Source: Victivallales bacterium
Lineage (GTDB): Bacteria; Verrucomicrobiota; Lentisphaeria; Victivallales; SZUA-371
Direction of reading: 5' to 3'
DNA: 5,259 nt
NCBI GenBank assembly: GCA_028691155.1
Contig: JAQUZV010000174.1
Coordinates: 1 to 5,259 of the forward strand
In this document: positions 1 through 4,590 of the stretch, piece after piece
Position numbering within the stretch: the first letter of the stretch is position 1
Layout: every line of letters starts with the position of its first letter
Translations under genes and position numbers: made by a program
The notes under the pieces: generated by a model
Database searches by the model: none
What the model was told of the DNA's origin: nothing
The model's input: only the letters and a program-made list of their open reading frames with translations

Positions 1-9
1 CATATCCAC

Positions 10-453
10 ATGGGATTTTTCCAGTGGTTGAAGATCGGCGCGTTGTCGGCCCTGCTGGCATCGACATTGGCCTGGGCGGCCATCATGCTGTTGACGCCGT
101 TCATGCCCGACCGGACCGCCAAGGTGGATTTCACCGAATTTCACGGTGACCGCGCCGACCGTTTTCAGGGTAAGAAAGTGGAAATATCCGGTATCGCCGG
201 ACCGGCCGTCACCATGTCGCTGTCCCGTTTCCCGGCGGAGACCTATCATTTCTACCACTTGAAACATCCCACCGGAGCGCACAAGGCGCCGGCAGTCATC
301 GGCATAGCGGTCCGCAAGGACTCTCCGGCCGACCGCGGCATGCAGGAAAAAACCGGAGAAAAAGTCATCATTCGCGGACAGGCCTGGGGTTTGGACCATG
401 CCACGGGAGAATTTCCCGTGCTGATTACGGCCGATACCGTGCAACAGGAATAG
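10..453 (+). CDS. Small membrane-anchored protein of unknown function, possible OB-like fold
   Basis: This 147-residue protein has a short N-terminus with one lysine, a single hydrophobic segment at about residues 9-30, and then a soluble domain of about 115 residues. It looks like a one-pass membrane protein with its C-terminal domain outside the cytoplasm. No lipobox follows the hydrophobic stretch and no clear signal peptidase site is visible, so it is probably anchored. The soluble part alternates short beta-prone stretches with glycines (QGKKVEISG near 53-61, GEKVIIRGQAWG near 116-127, VLITADTV near 137-144). That pattern resembles small OB-fold domains, but this is inference only and I do not recognise the family. 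Only nine bases precede the ATG and the frame is open to the window edge, so no ribosome-binding site can be judged and the true start could lie upstream. It converges on the lipoprotein gene at 531-1058. Confidence 0.72.
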   Translation: MGFFQWLKIGALSALLASTLAWAAIMLLTPFMPDRTAKVDFTEFHGDRADRFQGKKVEISGIAGPAVTMSLSRFPAETYHFYHLKHPTGAHKAPAVIGIAVRKDSPADRGMQEKTGEKVIIRGQAWGLDHATGEFPVLITADTVQQE

Positions 454-456
454 ACC

Positions 457-519
457 GTCGGGTGATATCGATCGGCCGACAATTCCGACCGGAGCGCCGC
501 GGGGCGCACCGTGTCGGAA
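457..519. terminator. Double hairpin between convergent genes, probable bidirectional terminator without U-tract
   Basis: Two consecutive inverted repeats fill most of the gap between the stop codons at 453 (+) and 531 (-). The first pairs GTCGG (457-461) with CCGAC (476-480), and inside it GAT (464-466) with ATC (471-473) around an ATCG loop. The second is stronger: TTCCGAC (483-489) pairs with GTCGGAA (513-519), C490-G492 with C509-G511, and GCGCC (494-498) with GGCGC (503-507) around a GCGG loop, giving 15 pairs with one A-A mismatch and one bulged T. Neither strand shows a T run immediately after the stem, so this is not a textbook intrinsic terminator. The placement, 30 bases after one stop and 11 after the other, is what makes a shared terminator likely. 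Confidence 0.55.
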
Positions 520-530
520 CCGGAAAGGGT

Positions 531-1058
531 TCAGTCGGTATCGACCAGCGGCAGCCAGAGAAACTGGAAGTAGCCCGGTCCCCAGCCCAGACATGGTCCG
601 ACGCCGGGAATCCAGAGCAAACCGTTTTTCCAGCGGTCACCCTGACGGGTATGGAAATTTTCATAGCCGATCACGCAGGCCAGATTCCATTCCAGTCCGG
701 TATCCTGACGGATGCCGGCACCATTGTAACGCGAATCGCCGACGGAGTAAAATACGGGAAAAAATATCGCCACCTTGCGCACCACCAGGGTCTGGTCGTG
801 GTCAAAGCTGCCCAAGGTCGTCCAGTTCCAGAACACCAAAAACGGCACGACGTCGGCATACCATTTATCGGTTTCATGATAGGCACCGTCATAGGTTTTC
901 CCCATCAACGGCCAACTGGGTTCCTCACGCATCCGATGGGCAAACTCCAGCGCCGCCGGCGAAAGTTTTTCCCCGCCGACATGCTGAGTGAGCGAACCGC
1001 AGGAACACAGGGCCAAAGCCAGAATAAAACCGCCGCCAAGAAATAATATCTTCTTCAT
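531..1058 (-). CDS. Tryptophan-rich lipoprotein of unknown function
   Basis: The product has 175 residues and begins with a typical lipoprotein signal: MKK, a hydrophobic core (residues 4-17), and a lipobox L-C-S-C with the modified cysteine most likely C20, followed by G-S. The residue after the cysteine is not aspartate, which by the enterobacterial rule favours the outer membrane. The mature part is rich in aromatics, with tryptophans at 49, 66, 78, 80, 124, 143, 149, 159 and 168. It ends in a Trp/Gly/Pro-rich stretch (LWIPGVGPCLGWGPG near 148-162) that suggests beta structure. I know no family for it. The frame is open upstream as far as 1361, and an ATG at 1067 also exists. The start at 1058 is chosen because AAAGGAG lies nine bases before it and the signal peptide begins exactly there. 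It is divergent from the gene at 1346. Confidence 0.85.
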   Translation of the reverse strand: MKKILFLGGGFILALALCSCGSLTQHVGGEKLSPAALEFAHRMREEPSWPLMGKTYDGAYHETDKWYADVVPFLVFWNWTTLGSFDHDQTLVVRKVAIFFPVFYSVGDSRYNGAGIRQDTGLEWNLACVIGYENFHTRQGDRWKNGLLWIPGVGPCLGWGPGYFQFLWLPLVDTD

Positions 1059-1067
1059 CGCGTTCAT

Positions 1068-1074
1068 CTCCTTT
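1068..1074 (-). promoter_or_regulatory. Ribosome-binding site that fixes the lipoprotein start
   Basis: Read on the minus strand this is AAAGGAG. It abuts the ATG at 1067 with no spacer, but stands nine bases from the ATG at 1058. The downstream ATG is therefore the likely start, and the MNA extension is unlikely to be translated. Confidence 0.7.
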
Positions 1075-1096
1075 ATCGCATTGATCGCCACAGGTA

Positions 1097-1125
1097 AAAA
1101 TAACGGCGAACGGGCTAAAAAGCAA
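1097..1125 (-). promoter_or_regulatory. Weak sigma70-like promoter candidate for the lipoprotein gene
   Basis: On the minus strand TTGCTT (1125-1120) is followed after 17 bases by TATTTT (1102-1097). The -10 matches consensus at four of six positions and the -35 at three. The spacing is right and the distance to the start codon at 1058 is reasonable, but the match is poor, so this is only the best candidate I can see upstream of the gene. Confidence 0.25.
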
Positions 1126-1229
1126 GTCCGCACCACCAACCGCCATTGCTTTCCCGCCCCTGACGGTCGGTTGATGCTGCGGAACAATGCCATTTTGATG
1201 CGCCCGGTCGATATCGCCATGACAAATCC

Positions 1230-1271
1230 GTCAATCGGCTTCCGGCGCCGTGAAAACCCGATTGACTTTTT
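1230..1271 (+). terminator. Nine-base perfect inverted repeat followed by five T: terminator-like or operator
   Basis: GTCAATCGG (1230-1238) and CCGATTGAC (1258-1266) are perfect complements separated by 19 bases, and the right arm is followed directly by TTTTT (1267-1271). A small inner pairing of TTC (1240-1242) with GAA (1252-1254) could stabilise the loop. The shape is that of a plus-strand intrinsic terminator, yet no plus-strand gene lies directly upstream; the nearest one ends at 453. The right arm also contains the TTGAC of the -35 box proposed for the next gene. It could therefore end an unannotated small transcript or antisense read-through, or act as a regulator-binding site. The 19-base loop is long for a terminator. 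Confidence 0.4.
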
Positions 1272-1289
1272 ATAATAACGCTGTATTTT
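1262..1289 (+). promoter_or_regulatory. Sigma70-like promoter candidate for the LTxxQ protein gene
   Basis: TTGACT (1262-1267, five of six matches) and TATTTT (1284-1289, four of six) are separated by 16 bases. This would start transcription near 1296, about 50 bases before the ATG at 1346. An exact TATAAT at 1271-1276 is an alternative -10, but the only -35 before it is a weak GTGAAA at 1250-1255 with 15-base spacing. The -35 lies within the right arm of the inverted repeat at 1230-1266, so a protein bound to that repeat would interfere with the promoter. Confidence 0.45.
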
Positions 1290-1345
1290 CCTTCCAGTGT
1301 TTTTGCTTCTCCAAAGCAACAAAGTTTTATAAGGGAAAAAGGAAA

Positions 1346-1774
1346 ATGAAGGTATCGTCACTGATCGCTGCCGCCGCGGTTATCGTATGCTGCGGGTTCC
1401 CGCTTCAAGCCAAAAATAACAATAGCAACGCTTCCGGCCAAAAGAACCCCGCTTTGGCCACCGAGTCGCGAAAAGCGGAATTTCAGCTTACCAAAGAACA
1501 GGCAACCAAATTGAAACCGATCATTGCCAATGTTCGCCGGCTGATGATTTCCTGTCGCAAAGAGTTGGCCGCGCGTCAAGGCGATGCTGCGGCCATCCAG
1601 GCCAAAATCAAAACGTACCAAGGCAGAATCGACCAGGCCTTGGCTCCCGCCAAAAAATTTCTGACGGAAGAACAATTCCAAAAACTGGCCGAAGACTATA
1701 AAATCCCGGCGTCGTATCAGACTCAGGCCGCAAAATCGCATAAGAATAAAAAGTCGCGTCGCAATTCAAAGTAA
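1346..1774 (+). CDS. Secreted Spy/CpxP-like protein with two LTxxQ motifs
   Basis: The 142-residue product starts with a Sec signal peptide (hydrophobic residues 5-18, likely cleavage after LQA at about residue 22). An Asn/Ser-rich linker follows, then a charged, mostly helical region. LTKEQ at 48-52 and LTEEQ at 106-110 stand at the beginnings of predicted helices. This LTxxQ signature is shared by the periplasmic Spy/CpxP group, whose known members are helical chaperones or stress-sensor partners. The match rests on motif, size and secretion, not on overall similarity, so a chaperone role is inference. The C-terminus (130-142) is strongly basic with seven Lys/Arg, which is unusual for the group and could bind an anionic partner or surface. 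The in-frame ATG at 1250 is rejected because the signal peptide starts at 1346, with AGGG ten bases upstream. The gene ends in tandem TAA codons. Confidence 0.75.
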   Translation: MKVSSLIAAAAVIVCCGFPLQAKNNNSNASGQKNPALATESRKAEFQLTKEQATKLKPIIANVRRLMISCRKELAARQGDAAAIQAKIKTYQGRIDQALAPAKKFLTEEQFQKLAEDYKIPASYQTQAAKSHKNKKSRRNSK

Positions 1775-1800
1775 TAAGCCGTCGTAGCCGGAAACCATAC

Positions 1801-1847
1801 GAACCTCCGTGCGCCCTACTCACGTCACCGTGGCGCAACGGGGGTTC
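1801..1847. repeat. Strong 47-base intergenic hairpin, terminator-like or REP-like
   Basis: GAACCTCCGT (1801-1810) pairs over its full length with ACGGGGGTTC (1838-1847), with one T-G wobble. GCGCC (1811-1815) pairs with GGCGC (1832-1836), leaving A1837 bulged. The loop can fold further by ACG (1822-1824) with CGT (1829-1831). That is 15 outer and three inner pairs. It lies 26 bases after the stop of the LTxxQ gene and 59 bases before the DUF486 start. No T run follows on either strand. It may end transcription of the gene before it, stabilise an mRNA end, or be a copy of a dispersed palindromic element, since its inner arms match those of the hairpin at 494-507. Confidence 0.6.
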
Positions 1848-1864
1848 GGCATATACCTGAACCC
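1842..1864 (+). promoter_or_regulatory. Alternative hairpin that competes with the 1801-1847 stem
   Basis: GGGTTC (1842-1847) is perfectly complementary to GAACCC (1859-1864) across an 11-base loop. The same GGGTTC forms the right arm of the larger hairpin at 1801-1847, so the two cannot form together. The arrangement recalls a leader switch ahead of the DUF486 gene, but the larger stem is far stronger and no U-tract follows. Regulation here is speculative. Confidence 0.25.
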
Positions 1865-1906
1865 GCCACGCCCCCGGAAAACACCGCCATATTCGAAATT
1901 ACCATC

Positions 1907-2251
1907 ATGAATTCTGTCATCGTCAAAACGGTTATCCTGCTGCTGCTGTCCAATGTTTTCATGACCTTTGCCTGGTACGGCCATCTGAAAAATTTGAGTC
2001 AGAAACCGCTTTATCTGGCCATTCTGGTCAGTTGGGGCATCGCCTTTTTCGAGTACCTGATTCAGGTTCCCGCCAACCGCATCGGACATGCAAGTCTGTC
2101 GCTGGGCCAATTGAAAATCATTCAGGAAGTCATCACCCTGAGTGTATTCGTTCCTTTCGCCGTTCTCTACATGCATGACGGTCTGAAATGGAACTATCTC
2201 TGGGCCGGTTGCTGCCTGCTCGGCGCCGTTTATTTTATCTTCCGTTCCTGA
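1907..2251 (+). CDS. DMT-superfamily small membrane protein, DUF486 family
   Basis: The product is a 114-residue integral inner-membrane protein with four predicted helices at about 5-24, 34-53, 72-90 and 95-112. That matches the usual length and topology of DUF486, a family of small drug/metabolite-transporter-like proteins. Recognisable conserved stretches are FAWYGHLK (21-28), FFEYLIQVPANRIG (47-60) and LKIIQEVITL (69-78). No substrate is established for the family. A four-helix protein of this kind probably acts as a dimer, by analogy with small multidrug resistance proteins, which is inference. No Shine-Dalgarno sequence is visible in the 30 bases before the ATG, so initiation may be weak or leader-dependent. 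The start is supported by the family's typical N-terminus. The gene stands between intergenic regions on both sides, so it may be read from the upstream promoter or from one I cannot see. Confidence 0.93.
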   Translation: MNSVIVKTVILLLLSNVFMTFAWYGHLKNLSQKPLYLAILVSWGIAFFEYLIQVPANRIGHASLSLGQLKIIQEVITLSVFVPFAVLYMHDGLKWNYLWAGCCLLGAVYFIFRS

Positions 2252-2282
2252 CCGGAAACGTTCACGCCCCGGTAATGTTGCC

Positions 2283-2298
2283 GGTCGTCGCCACGACC
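2283..2298. terminator. Short stable stem-loop after the DUF486 gene
   Basis: GGTCGT (2283-2288) pairs perfectly with ACGACC (2293-2298) around a CGCC loop, 31 bases after the stop codon. No T run follows. CCACG (2291-2295) can instead pair with CGTGG (2307-2311). It is a plausible transcript-end structure but weak evidence for termination. Confidence 0.25.
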
Positions 2299-2348
2299 TC
2301 GTCTCACGTGGTCAAAGCGTCCTGGCGGCAAATGTTTCCTGCGCCCGG

Positions 2349-2375
2349 TTGACAAAAACATGCTGGTGGTAGAAG
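2349..2375 (+). promoter_or_regulatory. Promoter candidate with a consensus -35 box
   Basis: TTGACA (2349-2354) is an exact -35 consensus. The best -10 is TAGAAG (2370-2375), four of six matches, at a short spacing of 15 bases. Transcription would start near 2382, about 40 bases before the hypothetical gene at 2421. The short spacing suggests an activated or weak promoter. Confidence 0.35.
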
Positions 2376-2409
2376 CCGTCATTGCAACGGCAGCAACCAT
2401 CGACCAAGC

Positions 2410-2414
2410 AGGAG
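2410..2414 (+). promoter_or_regulatory. Ribosome-binding site for the hypothetical gene at 2421
   Basis: AGGAG stands six bases before the ATG at 2421 and nine before the ATG at 2424. It rules out the longer frame that opens at the TTG at 2382. Confidence 0.7.
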
Positions 2415-2420
2415 CAACCG

Positions 2421-2894
2421 ATGATGAACATTCTTGATTTCCGGGGGAAAAAATTCGTTACCATTCACCATGATCACGGCATCTGCCATGCCAAACGTTT
2501 GAGTGCGGCCCAATATTTTTCCTACCGCCGCATCGCCGCCACTATCGACCTCCTGCCGCCGGTCGATACTCCGGCCACCCAGGCAGCCGTGGCCCAATGC
2601 CGCCGGGAGTTGATCCGGCTGATCTACCCTAATTTCGCCAAACCGGCAGACCGGCACGAATTGTGGAATGCAACCCTCTCCGAACTGTTGGATCGCAGCG
2701 AATATCTGCTGGAAGGTCCGCCCGAACCGGGAGAGGAAAAGATCGGCACCGAACTGGCCGCCGTGGCGCCGGAAGCCGCTGTTACGGCAATTATGCAAAC
2801 CTTTCCGGCCTACAAACTGTATCACCTGGCCATGATGTCCGCCTGGGAATTCCGGGCGCTGTACCGCCTCACCCGACACGCCGACAACAGTTGA
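2421..2894 (+). CDS. Hypothetical soluble protein, family not recognised
   Basis: The product has 157 residues (156 if the adjacent second ATG is used). It has no signal peptide and no membrane segment, so it is likely cytoplasmic. The N-terminus (MNILDFRGKKFVTIHHDHG) is beta-prone with a His-rich patch (H16, H17, H19). The rest looks mainly alpha-helical: an Arg/Ala-rich segment at 25-44, an Arg/Leu helix near 60-69, an acidic loop (GPPEPGEEK, 99-107) and an aromatic C-terminal segment (YKLYHLAMMSAWEFRALYRL, 131-150). No catalytic motif is evident. Steady codon use, a good AGGAG site and an adjacent promoter candidate support a real gene. The order of parts, a beta N-terminus followed by helices, faintly recalls small phage morphogenesis proteins, but no phage gene is nearby and I do not claim it. 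It stands alone between two intergenic regions and looks monocistronic. Confidence 0.8.
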   Translation: MMNILDFRGKKFVTIHHDHGICHAKRLSAAQYFSYRRIAATIDLLPPVDTPATQAAVAQCRRELIRLIYPNFAKPADRHELWNATLSELLDRSEYLLEGPPEPGEEKIGTELAAVAPEAAVTAIMQTFPAYKLYHLAMMSAWEFRALYRLTRHADNS

Positions 2895-2916
2895 CCCGTT
2901 CTCACCGGCACCACAT

Positions 2917-2936
2917 TCTGCCGCTCCGGCGGCAGA
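2917..2936 (+). terminator. GC-rich hairpin after the hypothetical gene
   Basis: TCTGCCGC (2917-2924) and GCGGCAGA (2929-2936) are perfect complements around a TCCG loop, 22 bases after the stop at 2894. The nearest T-rich stretch (GTATTTTATC) begins about 11 bases past the stem, which is too far for a standard intrinsic terminator. Position and stability make it a likely transcript 3' end. Confidence 0.4.
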
Positions 2937-3001
2937 TGCCGACCGTATTTTATCTCCCGGCCTGAATCTCTTCTTCCCGCTATTTTCAATACGATAAATT
3001 A

Positions 3002-3018
3002 TGACTTCGGTCAGATTT
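3002..3018 (+). terminator. UUCG tetraloop stem with T-rich tail, weak terminator candidate
   Basis: TGAC (3002-3005) and GTCA (3010-3013) enclose TTCG, giving the very stable C(UUCG)G loop. GATTTCTGTTTCT follows, which is T-rich but interrupted. The four-pair stem is short; beyond an A-G mismatch only isolated A-T pairs extend it. It may back up the hairpin at 2917-2936. Confidence 0.25.
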
Positions 3019-3073
3019 CTGTTTCTCTCCCGTTTCAATCATTATTTTCCCCACCCCGGCCCCCCTTTTTCCA

Positions 3074-3095
3074 GGAACAAAACCGGAACAAAATC
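3074..3095 (+). repeat. Two tandem copies of an 11-base repeat upstream of the mgtE promoter
   Basis: GGAACAAAACC (3074-3084) is followed directly by GGAACAAAATC (3085-3095), differing at one base. The period of 11 is one helical turn, so both copies face the same side of the DNA, and the block ends 12 bases before the proposed -35 box. That geometry fits a binding site for a transcription factor dimer. Two copies in A-rich DNA could also be chance. Confidence 0.4.
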
Positions 3096-3107
3096 GGCTT
3101 TCTCCTT

Positions 3108-3135
3108 TTGCCGCTGTTAAATGATGCTATATTAT
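3108..3135 (+). promoter_or_regulatory. Sigma70-like promoter candidate for mgtE
   Basis: TTGCCG (3108-3113, four of six matches) is followed after 16 bases by TATTAT (3130-3135, five of six). TATATT at 3128-3133 is an overlapping alternative. Transcription would begin near 3142 and leave a leader of about 60 bases containing the palindrome at 3147-3158. Confidence 0.45.
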
Positions 3136-3146
3136 CGGGAAAAAGA

Positions 3147-3169
3147 GGGACCGGTCCCCATACCGGCCC
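3147..3169 (+). promoter_or_regulatory. Palindrome and competing hairpin in the mgtE leader
   Basis: GGGACCGGTCCC (3147-3158) is a perfect 12-base palindrome immediately after the proposed transcription start, a typical operator position. In RNA the region can also fold differently: CCGGT (3151-3155) pairs with ACCGG (3162-3166), and beyond an A-C mismatch GG (3148-3149) pairs with CC (3168-3169). The two folds share bases and exclude each other. Whether it acts as DNA operator or RNA element cannot be told from sequence. Confidence 0.4.
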
Positions 3170-3203
3170 GGCAGTTAATCTTTTAATTTCTGGGGAAAAC
3201 ATA

Positions 3204-4571
3204 ATGACGGCAAAGCCACTAAATACCGAAGAGATCAGGGAACTGCTGCGAAGGAAACAGTTTGACCAACTGCGTTCCCGTCTCTCCGGCACCGATCCCG
3301 CCGATGTGGCCGATTTACTCAACGCCTGTGACGGCGAGGAAATCAAACAGATATTCAATATTCTCGACAACCAACTGGCCTCCGACGTCATTGTCGAAAT
3401 GGAATCCGACGACGTCGATGAAGTAGTGGAAAATCTGCCCGAGGATCGTCTGGCCAAACTGATGAAGACCATGGCGCCCGATGATGCCGTCGACTTCTTC
3501 CATGGCCTGAGCGACGAGGAAAAAGCCGGCGTAATGACCCGGCTGAGTCCCACGGAACAGGAAAAGCTGCACCACCTCAGTCACTATCGCGATGACTCCG
3601 GCGGCGGCCTGATGACGTCGGAAATGTGCGCCGTCTCCGGGGACGCCACCATCAAGGAGGCCATCAACGGCCTGATCACGTCGGAATATTCCGACCCCGT
3701 CTCCATGGTTTTCGCCGTGGACCGCAACAATCGTCTGCTCGGGTCCGTCCATATTTCCGACCTGCTGGCCAATCCCGCCACCGCCAAAGTCCGCGATGCC
3801 ATCACGTCGGAACCGGTATTCGCCTATGTGGATGAGGACCAGGAAGATATCGCCCGGGATTTCCGCAAATACAATTTGTACGCCATGCCGGTAGTGGATC
3901 ACAATATGAAACTGGTCGGCCGGATTACCGTTGACGACGTCATGGAGGTGCTGGACGAAGAAATTGCCGAAGACATTGCCCATATGTCCGGAGCCCCGGA
4001 CATCGAACACCGGGCCGAATCGCCGTTGCGGATCGTGCAGTTGCGACTGCCATGGCTGCTGATTACCATGTTTACCGGCATGCTGGTCAGTCTGGTGGTG
4101 GGAAAAATCATCGGACTTCATGGCGCGGCGGTTATGGCGGCGTTTGTCCCGGTCATCCTCGGGATGGGCGGCAATACCGGCATGCAGTCCACGGCCGTAA
4201 CCGTCCGCAGCATCGCGCTGGGAGAAATTCACCTGAACCGACTGCTGTTTATCTCGCTACGGGAAATTATGGTCGGGGCCATGATGGGAACGGTCTGCGG
4301 TATTATCGCCGCGTTGATTGTAGCGGTAAATCTGCGCTGGTTTGCCGTCGATCCACCGCATTATCCGCTGGTAAAACTTTGTCTGATCGTCGGCATCTCC
4401 ATGTTGACCTCCATGAGTTTTGCCGCCCTTTCCGGGACCTTGCTGCCGATCATTCTGAACCGTCTGCACATCGATCCGGCGGTAGCTTCCGGTCCGTTCG
4501 TCTCCACCAGCAACGACCTGTCCGCATCACTGATCTACCTGGGAATGTGCACCGTTTTACTAAGGATCTGA
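3204..4571 (+). CDS. mgtE: Magnesium transporter MgtE
   Basis: The 455-residue product is a full-length MgtE, the inner-membrane Mg2+ channel that works as a homodimer and closes when cytoplasmic Mg2+ is high. The acidic N-terminal helical domain covers about 5-128, with a notably acidic face at 61-82 and APDDAVDFF at 91-99. Two CBS domains occupy about 135-190 and 200-255, opened by YRDDSGGGLMTSEM (128-141). The acidic stretch DEEIAEDIAHMSGA (251-264) leads into the plug helix. Five membrane segments follow from about 283 to 454. The channel signature GMGGNTGMQ is at 320-328, and D438 in GPFVSTSND corresponds to the pore aspartate of the last helix. Nothing essential appears missing. The start at 3204 is chosen over the upstream ATG-less extension from 3108 because GGGGA lies seven bases before it and family N-termini begin there. 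A glycosyltransferase gene follows after 19 bases. Confidence 0.97.
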   Translation: MTAKPLNTEEIRELLRRKQFDQLRSRLSGTDPADVADLLNACDGEEIKQIFNILDNQLASDVIVEMESDDVDEVVENLPEDRLAKLMKTMAPDDAVDFFHGLSDEEKAGVMTRLSPTEQEKLHHLSHYRDDSGGGLMTSEMCAVSGDATIKEAINGLITSEYSDPVSMVFAVDRNNRLLGSVHISDLLANPATAKVRDAITSEPVFAYVDEDQEDIARDFRKYNLYAMPVVDHNMKLVGRITVDDVMEVLDEEIAEDIAHMSGAPDIEHRAESPLRIVQLRLPWLLITMFTGMLVSLVVGKIIGLHGAAVMAAFVPVILGMGGNTGMQSTAVTVRSIALGEIHLNRLLFISLREIMVGAMMGTVCGIIAALIVAVNLRWFAVDPPHYPLVKLCLIVGISMLTSMSFAALSGTLLPIILNRLHIDPAVASGPFVSTSNDLSASLIYLGMCTVLLRI

Positions 4572-4590
4572 AGGAGTTCCGCATCATATC

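Larger units (their letters stand above)
2895..3203. other. Intergenic region upstream of mgtE
   Basis: This stretch of 309 bases has no convincing gene on either strand. In order it holds a GC hairpin (2917-2936), a UUCG-capped stem with a T-rich tail (3002-3018), a pyrimidine-rich tract rich in C runs (about 3046-3072), an 11-base tandem repeat (3074-3095), a promoter candidate (3108-3135) and a palindromic leader (3147-3169). The minus-strand frame that crosses it has low-complexity, arginine- and glycine-rich translation and lacks a start signal, so it is not treated as coding. Confidence 0.7.

Noticed and set aside
462..1046. Long plus-strand frame of 194 residues antisense to the lipoprotein
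   Set aside because: It begins between convergent genes without a ribosome-binding site, its translation is not protein-like, and the opposite strand has a clear signal peptide, lipobox and AAAGGAG site.
1059..1361. N-terminal extension of the lipoprotein frame by about 100 residues
   Set aside because: The extension would bury the signal peptide, and the ribosome-binding site points to 1058. It would also span the promoter region of the divergent gene.
1801..1864. tRNA-like pattern around GGGTTCGGC
   Set aside because: There is no acceptor stem, anticodon arm or D-arm around it, and the pairing is explained by simple hairpins.
2379..3038. 219-residue minus-strand frame over the hypothetical gene
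   Set aside because: Its translation is Gly/Arg-rich, and the plus strand has a proper ribosome-binding site, promoter candidate and balanced composition.
3046..3072. Possible G-quadruplex on the minus strand (G runs of six, four and four)
   Set aside because: Only three separate G runs are present, so a regular four-run quadruplex is not supported.
2895..3203. M-box (ykoK) Mg2+ riboswitch before mgtE
   Set aside because: I could not recognise its conserved elements, and the likely transcription start leaves a leader too short for it. A covariance-model scan would settle the point.
3315..4232. 305-residue minus-strand frame within mgtE
   Set aside because: It is a His- and Gly-rich mirror of the MgtE coding sequence, and MgtE is unmistakable on the plus strand.
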